DNA from: MM2 sp035460165
GTDB taxonomy: Bacteria > Pseudomonadota > Gammaproteobacteria > Burkholderiales > Methylophilaceae
Reading direction: 5' to 3'
DNA: 64,000 nt
NCBI GenBank assembly: GCA_035460165.1
Contig: DATHWW010000002.1
Coordinates: 19,998-83,997, forward strand
Shown here: positions 1 to 6,942 of the stretch, one piece after another
How positions within the stretch are numbered: the first letter of the stretch is position 1
How the letters are laid out: each line of letters starts with the position of its first letter
Notes under the pieces: model-generated
Told to the model about the DNA's origin: nothing
The model's database searches: none
Seen by the model: the letters and a program-made list of their open reading frames with translations, nothing else
Translations under genes and position numbers: made by a program

Positions 1-2
1 CG

Positions 3-386
3 CCGGAAGAACTGGGCAACGAATCGGTGTTGTTGCTCGGGGCCGGCAACTGCTTCCGCGACCAGGTATTGCAGGTATGTCCGTCGCTCGCTCGCGGAAC
101 TTCGGCCAGCGGCATGCAACAAACGTTGGAGGGAAGCTCGCTGGAAACGATACGCTACATGGTCGCCTCGGGCGTGGGCATGACTATATTGCCCTGCACC
201 GCGGCAAGCGTCAGCCGGGAAGACAGCGCGATGCTGCGCTTCATTCCGTTTACGCAGCCCACGCCCAAGCGTCGCGTTGCGCTGGTGTGGCGCAAAAGCT
301 TTACCCGTCCGCAAGCGGTGGAAGTGCTTATCGAAGCCATCCGGCAGGCGAAAAACCCGTGCACGCAGTGGATCGACGCCGCATAG
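3..386 (+). CDS. oxyR: OxyR-type LysR regulator, C-terminal part (cut by window edge)
   Basis: The reading frame is open from the window edge, so this is the 3' part of a longer gene. The visible protein is the effector domain of a LysR-family regulator. It carries GNCFRDQVLQVC, two cysteines nine residues apart, matching the C199/C208 redox pair of E. coli OxyR and its GHCLRDQ context, followed by the SLETIRYMVASGVGMTILP segment typical of OxyR. OxyR senses hydrogen peroxide by forming this disulfide and activates peroxide-defence genes. The next gene is dps, a classic OxyR target, and an OxyR-like site overlaps the stop codon. The DNA-binding half lies outside the window. Confidence 0.85.
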   Translation, partial: PEELGNESVLLLGAGNCFRDQVLQVCPSLARGTSASGMQQTLEGSSLETIRYMVASGVGMTILPCTAASVSREDSAMLRFIPFTQPTPKRRVALVWRKSFTRPQAVEVLIEAIRQAKNPCTQWIDAA

Positions 387-419
387 CAGTTAGCTATCAA
401 AACAATTTAAACAATCAAT
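383..419 (+). promoter_or_regulatory. Putative OxyR binding site upstream of dps
   Basis: ATAG-N7-CTAT at 383-397 is a perfect inverted repeat (ATAGC/GCTAT) of the OxyR type. A weaker second repeat at 405-419 follows with 22-bp centre spacing, one further turn along the same helix face, as in tetrameric OxyR sites. It overlaps the oxyR stop codon and ends directly before the -35 of the dps promoter. Binding is inferred, not shown. Confidence 0.6.
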
Positions 420-448
420 TTGCGCTATCAATCAGCGAGCGCTAAATT
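420..448 (+). promoter_or_regulatory. Putative sigma70 promoter of dps
   Basis: TTGCGC (420-425), 17 bp, TAAATT (443-448). The start codon of dps lies 26 bp downstream, and the OxyR-like repeats abut the -35 box, the usual geometry for OxyR activation. Confidence 0.5.
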
Positions 449-473
449 AATAACATCAAGAATGGAGGCAGTC

Positions 474-950
474 ATGAGTCTGGAAATTGATATCGGAATC
501 TCTCCCACGGATCGCAAGGAAATCGCCGACGGGCTTTCGCGAGTGCTCGCCGACACGTATACGGTCTACTTGCGCACGCACAATTTCCACTGGAACGTCA
601 CCGGGCCGATGTTCCAGACTTTGCACCTGATGTTCATGACCCAATATAACGAGTTGTGGACGGCAACCGACCTGATCGCGGAACGCATCCGCGCACTCGG
701 CTTTCCCGCACCCGGTACATACACGGCGTTCGGCAAGCTGACCTCGATCAAGGAAGTGGAAGGCGTGCCCAAGGCGCAGGACATGATTCGCCTCTTGGTC
801 GAAGGCAATGAAGCCGTCGCCCGCACTGCACGCGAGATTTTCCCCATCGTGGAAAAAGCCAACGACCAGCCGACCGCCGACCTGCTGACGCAGCGCATGC
901 AGGTGCATGAGAAGACGGCGTGGATGTTGCGCAGCCTGCTCGAAAATTAA
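474..950 (+). CDS. dps: Dps family ferritin-like DNA-binding protein
   Basis: Dps dodecamers oxidise and store ferrous iron and protect DNA during peroxide stress. The 158-residue protein has the ferroxidase region H39-W with H51 twelve residues on, then D66 and E70 in the DLIAERIRALG segment, matching E. coli Dps H51, H63, D78 and E82. The fifth ligand position (E. coli D67) is Met55 here, so the iron site is not fully canonical. The start at 474 is chosen because GGAGG (464-468) precedes it; a longer frame from 420 would add 18 unrelated residues. It follows oxyR and an OxyR-like site, which suggests peroxide induction. Confidence 0.93.
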   Translation: MSLEIDIGISPTDRKEIADGLSRVLADTYTVYLRTHNFHWNVTGPMFQTLHLMFMTQYNELWTATDLIAERIRALGFPAPGTYTAFGKLTSIKEVEGVPKAQDMIRLLVEGNEAVARTAREIFPIVEKANDQPTADLLTQRMQVHEKTAWMLRSLLEN

Positions 951-974
951 GCTGGTAAAATCCTGGTAATTCAA

Positions 975-1013
975 GCCGCAGCGGATTTCGTTCGCTGCGG
1001 CGCAACCATTTTT
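975..1013 (+). terminator. Probable terminator after dps
   Basis: GCCGCAGCG (975-983) pairs perfectly with CGCTGCGGC (993-1001) around a 9-nt loop; a run of five T follows at 1009-1013. It lies between dps and trxB. The T-run is 8 nt from the stem, so the strength is uncertain. Confidence 0.5.
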
Positions 1014-1041
1014 AGTCATATTTTTAGGAGTCGTAGAAGTC

Positions 1042-1992
1042 ATGTCCACCAAGCACGCCCGCCTGCTCATTCTGGGCTCAGGCCCCGCCGGCTATTCGGC
1101 CGCGGTCTATGCTGCCCGCGCCAACCTGAAACCGGTGCTGGTCACCGGCATCGCCCAGGGCGGCCAACTGATGACCACCACCGATGTCGATAACTGGCCG
1201 GCCGATGCCGACGGCGTGCAAGGGCCGGAACTGATGGAGCGCTTCCAGAAGCATGCCGAGCGCTTCAACACCGAAATGATCTTCGACCACATCCACACCG
1301 CCAAGCTGACCGAAAAACCGATCCGCTTGATCGGCGACAGCGGCGAATACACCTGTGACGCACTGGTCATCGCCACCGGCGCCTCCGCGCAGTATCTCGG
1401 CCTGCCGTCCGAAGAAGCCTTCGCCGGCAAAGGCGTATCCGCCTGCGCCACTTGCGACGGTTTCTTCTACCGCAACCAGGAAGTCGCGGTCATCGGCGGC
1501 GGCAACACTGCGGTCGAAGAGGCGCTGTACCTCGCCAACATCGCCAGCAAAGTGACGCTGGTGCATCGCCGTGACAAGTTCAAGGCCGAAGCGATCCTGG
1601 TCGACAAGCTGATGGCTCGCGTCAAGGAAGGCAAGATCGAACTGCAACTGCACCACGTGCTGGACGAAGTGCTGGGCGACGACAGCGGCGTCACCGGCAT
1701 GCGCGTCAAGAACAACCAGACCGGCGAAACCAAGGAGATTGCGTTGAAAGGCGTGTTTATCGCCATCGGCCACAAGCCGAACACCGACATCTTCGAAGGC
1801 CAGCTCGACATGGAAGGCGGCTACATCATGACCAAGGGCGGCCGCGAAGGCAACGCCACCGCCACCAACGTGCCCGGCGTGTTTGCCGCCGGCGACGTGC
1901 AGGACCACATCTACCGCCAGGCGGTCACCAGCGCCGGCTCCGGCTGCATGGCCGCGCTCGACGCCGAGCGCTACCTGGACGGCCACGGCTAA
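1042..1992 (+). CDS. trxB: Thioredoxin reductase
   Basis: NADPH-dependent flavoenzyme that reduces thioredoxin in the cytoplasm. The 316-residue length is normal for bacterial TrxB. Visible are the FAD-binding GSGPAG (residues 12-17), the redox-active CATC (135-138), the NADPH-binding GGGNTAVEEA around residue 155, the HRRDKF segment and the C-terminal GDVQD flavin motif. AGGAG precedes the ATG. Lying beside oxyR and dps it fits a peroxide/thiol stress neighbourhood, although a terminator-like hairpin separates it from dps. Confidence 0.96.
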   Translation: MSTKHARLLILGSGPAGYSAAVYAARANLKPVLVTGIAQGGQLMTTTDVDNWPADADGVQGPELMERFQKHAERFNTEMIFDHIHTAKLTEKPIRLIGDSGEYTCDALVIATGASAQYLGLPSEEAFAGKGVSACATCDGFFYRNQEVAVIGGGNTAVEEALYLANIASKVTLVHRRDKFKAEAILVDKLMARVKEGKIELQLHHVLDEVLGDDSGVTGMRVKNNQTGETKEIALKGVFIAIGHKPNTDIFEGQLDMEGGYIMTKGGREGNATATNVPGVFAAGDVQDHIYRQAVTSAGSGCMAALDAERYLDGHG

Positions 1993-2074
1993 ATCGGCCG
2001 CTGCGCTACCCACAGCGCACAGGGAATGCGAAAATAACGCATCTTCCTGTGCGCTTTTTCTTTGTTCCGACACC

Positions 2075-2617
2075 GTGGCAACCGACCCTGACGACGATGA
2101 CATCCACCTGTTCCGCGAGGCGATCAAAGACGCGCGCCCGCTGAAGCAGCCGCCGCGCGTGCAGCATCCGGCAAAAAAACCGCGCCCCGTTCCCCAGCAA
2201 TTCATCCGCGACGAATACCAGGCACTCGCCGACTCGCTGTCCGACCACTACATCCCCGCGCACGAACTCGAAAGCGGCGAAGAAGCCCTGTACCTGCGCG
2301 AAGGGCACTCCCCCGACATTTTGCGCAAACTGCGCCGTGGTCATTGGGTGATCCAGGAACAGCTCGACCTGCACGGCATGTACGCCGACGAAGCCCGCCT
2401 CTATGTCGTGCAGTTTCTCGCCGAATGCCGCAAACGCGGCGCCCGCTGCGTGCGCATCATCCACGGCAAGGGGCTGGGCTCGAAGAACCGCGAACCGGTG
2501 TTGAAAAACAAGTTGCGCAACTGGCTGATGCAGCGCGACGAAGTGCTGGCGTATTGTCAGGCGCGAGAAGTGGATGGGGGAAGTGGAGCGCTGGTGGTGT
2601 TGCTTAAGGTAAGTTAG
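2075..2617 (+). CDS. Smr domain protein
   Basis: About 180 residues ending in an Smr (small MutS-related) domain. The two signature blocks are LDLHG (about 97-101) and RIIHGKGLGS (about 128-137). Smr domains have nicking or RNA-cleaving activity in characterised members; the substrate here is unknown. The N-terminal 90 residues are charged and proline-rich. The start is uncertain: the frame runs back to 1883 inside trxB, and GTG 2075 is chosen as the first plausible start after trxB, without a clear ribosome binding site. DUF/YdaL-like Smr proteins of this size are common in betaproteobacteria. Confidence 0.8.
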   Translation: MATDPDDDDIHLFREAIKDARPLKQPPRVQHPAKKPRPVPQQFIRDEYQALADSLSDHYIPAHELESGEEALYLREGHSPDILRKLRRGHWVIQEQLDLHGMYADEARLYVVQFLAECRKRGARCVRIIHGKGLGSKNREPVLKNKLRNWLMQRDEVLAYCQAREVDGGSGALVVLLKVS

Positions 2618-2628
2618 ATTGGTTGCGT

Positions 2629-2650
2629 TCGTAATTGCATGGAATTACGA
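2629..2650. repeat. Short inverted repeat at the edge of the AT-rich island
   Basis: TCGTAATT (2629-2636) and AATTACGA (2643-2650) are perfect 8-bp arms around GCATGG, 12 bp after the smr stop. No T-run follows, so it is not a convincing intrinsic terminator. It marks the point where base composition drops. Confidence 0.4.
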
Positions 2651-2701
2651 TGGACAATCAGTTCATAGCCATATAATCATAAGTATTAGATGGAGGTGGG
2701 A

Positions 2702-3052
2702 ATGCAACGCGAAATTGAAGACCAATTAAGAGTCCTATCAGACCCATTAACTGACATAGATCAAATCAGGCTGAACATTGCAAAACTTATTGCTCGGAAA
2801 ATTGAGGCTGCGCGCAACTCCTTCAGCCCGTGGGAACGTTTTCATTTTGCGCATGCGATCTCGCATTTGAACAACAATATCGCAATTGGAACCCCAAGCA
2901 ATACATTTTGGCTTCGTGCAGCTCTTGTTGCTCTTGAAAAGGCATCTACTCCCCCATCGGAGCACTCATCTCAATATCCTATACAAGAAGAAGAAACTGA
3001 GCCATTCACTTACGAGGCTCTCTCAAACGCTATTCGTCAGCTTGGTGGGTAA
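2702..3052 (+). CDS. Unrecognised 116-residue protein
   Basis: I do not recognise this protein. It is soluble-looking, with an acidic, probably helical N-terminal half (MQREIEDQLRVLSD) and a mixed C-terminal half with a PPSEHSSQYPIQEEETEP linker. ATG 2702 is chosen because GGAGGTGGG (2692-2700) lies directly upstream; the upstream ATG at 2690 overlaps that site. The gene is clearly more AT-rich and uses different codons than trxB upstream and ispDF downstream, which suggests acquisition. It stands at the start of a run of unknown genes up to 4255. Confidence 0.55.
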   Translation: MQREIEDQLRVLSDPLTDIDQIRLNIAKLIARKIEAARNSFSPWERFHFAHAISHLNNNIAIGTPSNTFWLRAALVALEKASTPPSEHSSQYPIQEEETEPFTYEALSNAIRQLGG

Positions 3053-3080
3053 ATCGAAGAACAGTTAGTTCATAGATTCC

Positions 3081-3695
3081 ATGACAACCGTATCTGGCGA
3101 ACTCTCAGATTGGGAAGCTTTTAATGCTTATGCCCACTCGCCCGGCCCCGGCTACTTCGGTTTCAAAGCTGATATAGGAGACATTAATCGCTTCGCAGCT
3201 CGATATAGAGCAGCCAAATGCTTCCGTAGTATTGACCTCGAAGGCTACACGAACAATGTACGCGCATGATATGCAGCTCTCTGTTGAGTCTTATTTGTCT
3301 ACTCCGCATTGGAAGCATATTTAAAGGTGATGAATATTAAACCGAAAGCACTTGCGAAACCTCTTTCTGACTTTGGTGCATATGACCTGCTCAAGGCAGT
3401 GCGAACTACTGATAGTGGGGATCGCTTCTACAAATTCATCTATGATCGCGTGAACGACCAACACAAACAGGAGTTGGACCTCTATTTTAAAGATGATCCA
3501 TGCAACGTGGCGTACTTAGCTTCTGCGATTCGCCACATCTTCGCTCATGGATGGCTTACACCGAGCGCTGGTGGAGGGGACGCTGCACAAGCAGTTCTAA
3601 TTTGTGACATGATCTCTGAGTTTGTCTTGAGTTTTCTGGACCATTCCTTTTCGAATTCAATCAAATCGGGTTTGAAGACTATGAATGGAACTTAA
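3081..3695 (+). pseudogene. Broken gene with two in-frame TGA codons; HEPN-like C-terminal motif
   Basis: One reading frame runs from ATG 3081 to the TAA ending at 3695, interrupted only by TGA at 3267 and TGA at 3285. Read through, it gives about 204 residues with a continuous-looking helix (YAALC, stop, VLFVYSALEAYL) across the breaks. The C-terminal part contains RHIFAHG, an R-x4-H motif like that of HEPN ribonuclease-fold domains, within a helical context. The downstream piece could only start at TTG 3309. I read it as a decaying gene; CGA-to-TGA or TGG-to-TGA changes, or sequencing error, would explain it. The HEPN assignment is tentative. Confidence 0.5.
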
Positions 3696-3832
3696 GATGG
3701 CTATATATCACGGACTACAAGCTCCAAGCGAGCAAAGACTTCTGCAATATATACAATTATTGTTACTCATCAACCAATAGTACTAAATAGATTGCCTAAA
3801 TTAGTAAAGAGGCCTTTTATTGGAGTTTTTAT

Positions 3833-4255
3833 ATGACTTATTTTCTTCTGGGATTATTAATATTGACTGCCTTTCTAATTTACATCGGCATCAATGAGAT
3901 AAAACGAACTAATTTTTTTCTGAATATATTGCTCAATAATTTCGAAGAAGGAAAAAATATTCAGGAAAATATTCTTTCAGATTTAAAGATAATAAATGGA
4001 AGAATAAGTAATTTGGACGAAGAAATAAGAAAAAATATTCAGAAACAGATGGATACAATATTTGAAATTAAAAGAAGCTCAGAAAAAATGATAACTAGAG
4101 ATGGTCTGGCTGACGAGCTTTCAATAATACTTTTAACAATATCAGAGAAATTTGATAGCGTTGAGCGCACCTTAACAAAAGTGAGACTTCGTTTAGAGTT
4201 TACTGACGAAGAAATAAAAAGTGATGTAATTTTAAATTTAATTGATAAAAATTAA
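3833..4255 (+). CDS. Unrecognised membrane-anchored coiled-coil protein
   Basis: 140 residues with one N-terminal membrane segment (about residues 3-20, YFLLGLLILTAFLIYIGI) followed by a long charged helical region with heptad-like spacing, rich in Ile, Lys, Glu and Asn. GGAG at 3822-3825 supports the ATG at 3833. The gene is strikingly AT-rich compared with the chromosome around it, consistent with horizontal transfer. A bitopic protein with a cytoplasmic coiled coil is all that can be said; I do not recognise a family. Confidence 0.55.
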   Translation: MTYFLLGLLILTAFLIYIGINEIKRTNFFLNILLNNFEEGKNIQENILSDLKIINGRISNLDEEIRKNIQKQMDTIFEIKRSSEKMITRDGLADELSIILLTISEKFDSVERTLTKVRLRLEFTDEEIKSDVILNLIDKN

Positions 4256-4312
4256 ACTTAGTAAATATACTAATAAGTTTAGAGTGGCGGAATATTTATA
4301 GTCAGAGAAATT

Positions 4313-4789
4313 TCATAGTGGCTGAATTAAACAAACCGCCTCGGCAGCAATCCCCTCGCCTCTACCCGTAAACCCCAGCTTTTCCGTAGTCGTCGCCTTC
4401 ACATTCACGCCATCATTCGCGACCCCGATATCCGCCGCGATATTCGCGCACATCGCCGGGATATGTTTCGCCAACTTGGGCTCTTCCGCGATCACCGTGG
4501 CATCGACGTTGACCACGCCGTAGCCCTTTTCCTTTATCAAGGCTGCGACATGCCGCAGCAGCTCGCGCGAGTCGATGCCCTTGAAGCGCGAGTCGGTGTC
4601 GGGAAAATGCTTGCCGATGTCGCCCAGCGCCGCGGCGCCGAGTAGCGCGTCGCAGATCGCATGCAACAGCACATCTGCATCGGAGTGCCCCTTCAGACCT
4701 TTTTCATGCGGGATATCCACCCCGCCGATGATGCATTTGCGCCCTTCCACCAGTTGGTGAACGTCGAAGCCGTGGCCGATTCTGATCAT
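4313..4789 (-). CDS. ispF: 2-C-methyl-D-erythritol 2,4-cyclodiphosphate synthase
   Basis: Fifth enzyme of the non-mevalonate (MEP) isoprenoid pathway, converting CDP-methylerythritol 2-phosphate to the cyclodiphosphate with release of CMP. The 158-residue length is typical. The metal-binding D9-V-H11 in GHGFDVHQL, the GHSDADVLLHAICDALLGA block and the C-terminal TTEKLGFTGRGEGI are all present. It overlaps ispD by 4 bp (4786-4789), the common ispDF arrangement, so the two are translated together. It converges on the AT-rich island. Confidence 0.97.
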   Translation of the reverse strand: MIRIGHGFDVHQLVEGRKCIIGGVDIPHEKGLKGHSDADVLLHAICDALLGAAALGDIGKHFPDTDSRFKGIDSRELLRHVAALIKEKGYGVVNVDATVIAEEPKLAKHIPAMCANIAADIGVANDGVNVKATTTEKLGFTGRGEGIAAEAVCLIQPL

Positions 4790-5493
4790 TTTTCTGTTTC
4801 CGAGTTGTTCAGGAGGAGTTCGGCGATCACCAGATCCTCCGGGTAAGTGACTTTGAGGTTATGGCCGTCGCCCATCACCAGTCGGGGGGCATGTCCGAGG
4901 AACTCCACCGCCTGCGCTTCGTCGGTCGGTGTGTCGGTGCCGATGGCTTGCAGTGCGTCTTGCAGCAAGCCGTAGCGAAACATCTGCGGCGTTTGTGCCC
5001 GCCACAGCCCGGCGCGGGGCTCGGTGTGATCGACGCGGCCGTTCTTGCCTTCGCGCTTGAGCGTGTCCGCCACGGGAACGGCGAGCAGGCCGCCCACCAG
5101 GTCGTCCTTTAATTCGGTAAAAAGATTGTCCAGCATTTCCTGCGAAAGACAGGGGCGTGCGGCATCGTGCACCAGCACCCAATCTTCAGGCTGCGACTGT
5201 TCGGCAATCGCATTTAGTCCATTCAACACGGTCTCGGCGCGGGTCGTGCCACCGCAGCGCAGGACTTCGACCTTGTCGCCCAAGGCGGAGAAATCGTAGA
5301 GGTCCCAACCTGCGTCGTCGGGACTTAGCACGACGAACACACGAGTGATTTCAGGGTGTACACAGAATACGGAAAGCGTATGATGAATCATGGGCTTGCC
5401 GAGCAGTGGCAGATACTGTTTTGGCAGCTCCGCTCCCATGCGGCTGCCGCTGCCGGCGGCGGGAATCAGGGCATAGTTCTTGTGCTTGGACAT
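4786..5493 (-). CDS. ispD: 2-C-methyl-D-erythritol 4-phosphate cytidylyltransferase
   Basis: Third enzyme of the MEP isoprenoid pathway: adds CMP from CTP to methylerythritol 4-phosphate. The 235-residue protein starts with the nucleotide-binding AAGSGSRMGAELPKQY motif and has VLVHDAARPCLS and the TDEAQAVE segment near the C-terminus, all standard for IspD. First gene of an ispD-ispF pair; divergent from the AmmeMemoRadiSam cassette. Confidence 0.97.
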   Translation of the reverse strand: MSKHKNYALIPAAGSGSRMGAELPKQYLPLLGKPMIHHTLSVFCVHPEITRVFVVLSPDDAGWDLYDFSALGDKVEVLRCGGTTRAETVLNGLNAIAEQSQPEDWVLVHDAARPCLSQEMLDNLFTELKDDLVGGLLAVPVADTLKREGKNGRVDHTEPRAGLWRAQTPQMFRYGLLQDALQAIGTDTPTDEAQAVEFLGHAPRLVMGDGHNLKVTYPEDLVIAELLLNNSETEK

Positions 5494-5573
5494 CGCAAAA
5501 TCATAGCATGCCAGGCCTTGATTCCTGCCGGGTCGTCACCATTTATTAGCTAGTTCTAATAAAGGAGCCGCGC

Positions 5574-6377
5574 ATGTCAAATGTCCGCCCTGCCGCCGTG
5601 GCAGGCATGTTCTATCCCGACAACGCCGAAGCGCTGGCGCAAGACGTGGACGGCTTGCTTAACGATGCCGAGTCGCGCATGTCCGGGCTGGTACCCAAGG
5701 CGCTGATCGTGCCGCATGCCGGCTATATCTACTCCGGCCCCATTGCCGCTTCCGCTTATGCGCTGCTCAAACCTTTGGCCGCCACCATCCGCCGGGTTGT
5801 TCTGCTCGGGCCGACACACCGTGTAGCCGTGCGCGGCCTGGCCTTGCCCGGCACCGATGCTTTCGCTTCGCCGCTGGGGATCGTAAACATCGATCAGGAT
5901 GCAGTGCGCAAAATAGCGCAGTTGCCGCAGGTAACCATCAGTCCGCAAGCGCATTCGCTGGAGCACTCGCTCGAGGTGCATTTACCGTTCCTGCAAACGG
6001 TGCTGTCCGATTTCACGTTGTTGCCGCTGGCGGTGGGCATGGCCAGTGCCGACGAGGTGGCGGAAGTGCTGGAAACCTTGTGGGGCGGGCCGGAAACCTT
6101 GATCGTGATCAGCTCCGACCTTTCGCATTACCTGCCTTATGACGTCGCAAATGCGGCGGACAGAACTACCGCGCTAACCATTCTGCGCCTGGAAGAAAAC
6201 GTTACACACCAGCAAGCCTGCGGCGGAACACCAGTCAACGGCCTGATCGTGGCGGCGCGCCATCACGGCATGAAGCCGCACCTGCTCGATTTGCGCAACT
6301 CAGGCGATACCGCGGGGGACAAAAGCCGCGTGGTGGGTTACGGCGCGTTTGCGTTCACCGAGGCCGATCATGACTGA
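5574..6377 (+). CDS. amrB: AmmeMemoRadiSam system protein B (MEMO1 family)
   Basis: 267 residues of the MEMO/LigB-like dioxygenase fold family. The N-terminal RPAAVAGMFYPDN, the PHAGYIYSGPIAASAYALL block, LLGPTHRV, and SSDLSHYLPYD are characteristic. Human MEMO1 and bacterial homologues keep a His/Asp-lined pocket like that of class III extradiol dioxygenases, but the bacterial reaction is not established. AAGGAG precedes the ATG. It overlaps the next gene by 8 bp and is the first gene of a three-gene cassette (MEMO, AMMECR1, radical SAM). Confidence 0.93.
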   Translation: MSNVRPAAVAGMFYPDNAEALAQDVDGLLNDAESRMSGLVPKALIVPHAGYIYSGPIAASAYALLKPLAATIRRVVLLGPTHRVAVRGLALPGTDAFASPLGIVNIDQDAVRKIAQLPQVTISPQAHSLEHSLEVHLPFLQTVLSDFTLLPLAVGMASADEVAEVLETLWGGPETLIVISSDLSHYLPYDVANAADRTTALTILRLEENVTHQQACGGTPVNGLIVAARHHGMKPHLLDLRNSGDTAGDKSRVVGYGAFAFTEADHD

Positions 6378-6942
6378 GACCGAACGCGGCTCGATCCTGC
6401 TCATACTGGCGCGTGCGGCGATTGCCGAGCGTCTCCGGCTGGCCGCTTCACAGCCAACAGAACATGCTCCCTGGTTGCAGGACGTCGGCGCAACCTTCGT
6501 CACCTTGACCCGGCAGCAACAATTACGCGGCTGCGTCGGCAGTTTGCTGGCGCATCGCCCGCTGCATGAGGATGTACGGGCCAATGCCGTAGCCGCCGGC
6601 TTCCGCGATCCGCGCTTTACGCCGTTGACCATAGCGGATTTCGAATCGACGCAGGTGGAGGTTTCGCTGCTTTCGCCGCAGGAACCGATGGCGTTTTCCG
6701 ATGAATCGGATGCGCTTTTGCAACTGCGCCCCGGCACCGACGGCATCGTGCTGGAATATGGCGCGCTGCGCAGCACCTTTTTGCCGCAGGTGTGGGAGCA
6801 ATTGCCCCAGGCGGAAGAGTTCATGGCGCGCCTCAAGGTCAAGGCCGGGCTGCCATCCACTTTCTGGGGAGAAGGCATCCGGCTGTCGCGCTACACCGTA
6901 GCTAAATGGAAGGAATCCGATTTCACAGGTATAGCACAATGA
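6370..6942 (+). CDS. amrA: AmmeMemoRadiSam system protein A (AMMECR1 domain)
   Basis: 190-residue AMMECR1-domain protein. The family signature LRGCVGSL is present (about residues 49-56), followed by the conserved DVRANAVAAGFRDPRFTPLT and the C-terminal LPSTFWGEGIRLSRYTVAKW. Its biochemical role is unknown; the name reflects its co-occurrence with MEMO and a radical SAM enzyme. The start at 6370 is preferred over 6349 because it gives the short overlap with the upstream gene and the family length. Confidence 0.93.
   Translation: MTETERGSILLILARAAIAERLRLAASQPTEHAPWLQDVGATFVTLTRQQQLRGCVGSLLAHRPLHEDVRANAVAAGFRDPRFTPLTIADFESTQVEVSLLSPQEPMAFSDESDALLQLRPGTDGIVLEYGALRSTFLPQVWEQLPQAEEFMARLKVKAGLPSTFWGEGIRLSRYTVAKWKESDFTGIAQ

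Noticed and set aside
1078..2205. Long minus-strand open frame opposite trxB
   Set aside because: Low-complexity antisense shadow of a clear trxB gene in GC-rich DNA; no ribosome binding site and no recognisable domain.
3267..3287. Selenocysteine or alternative-code reading of the two TGA codons
   Set aside because: All other genes in the window use TGA as stop, and no hairpin-like selenocysteine element is seen immediately after them; decay or error is simpler.
4254..4280. Terminator between the AT-rich island and ispF
   Set aside because: AAACTTA/TAAGTTT arms give a weak AT-only stem with a long loop; too weak to call.
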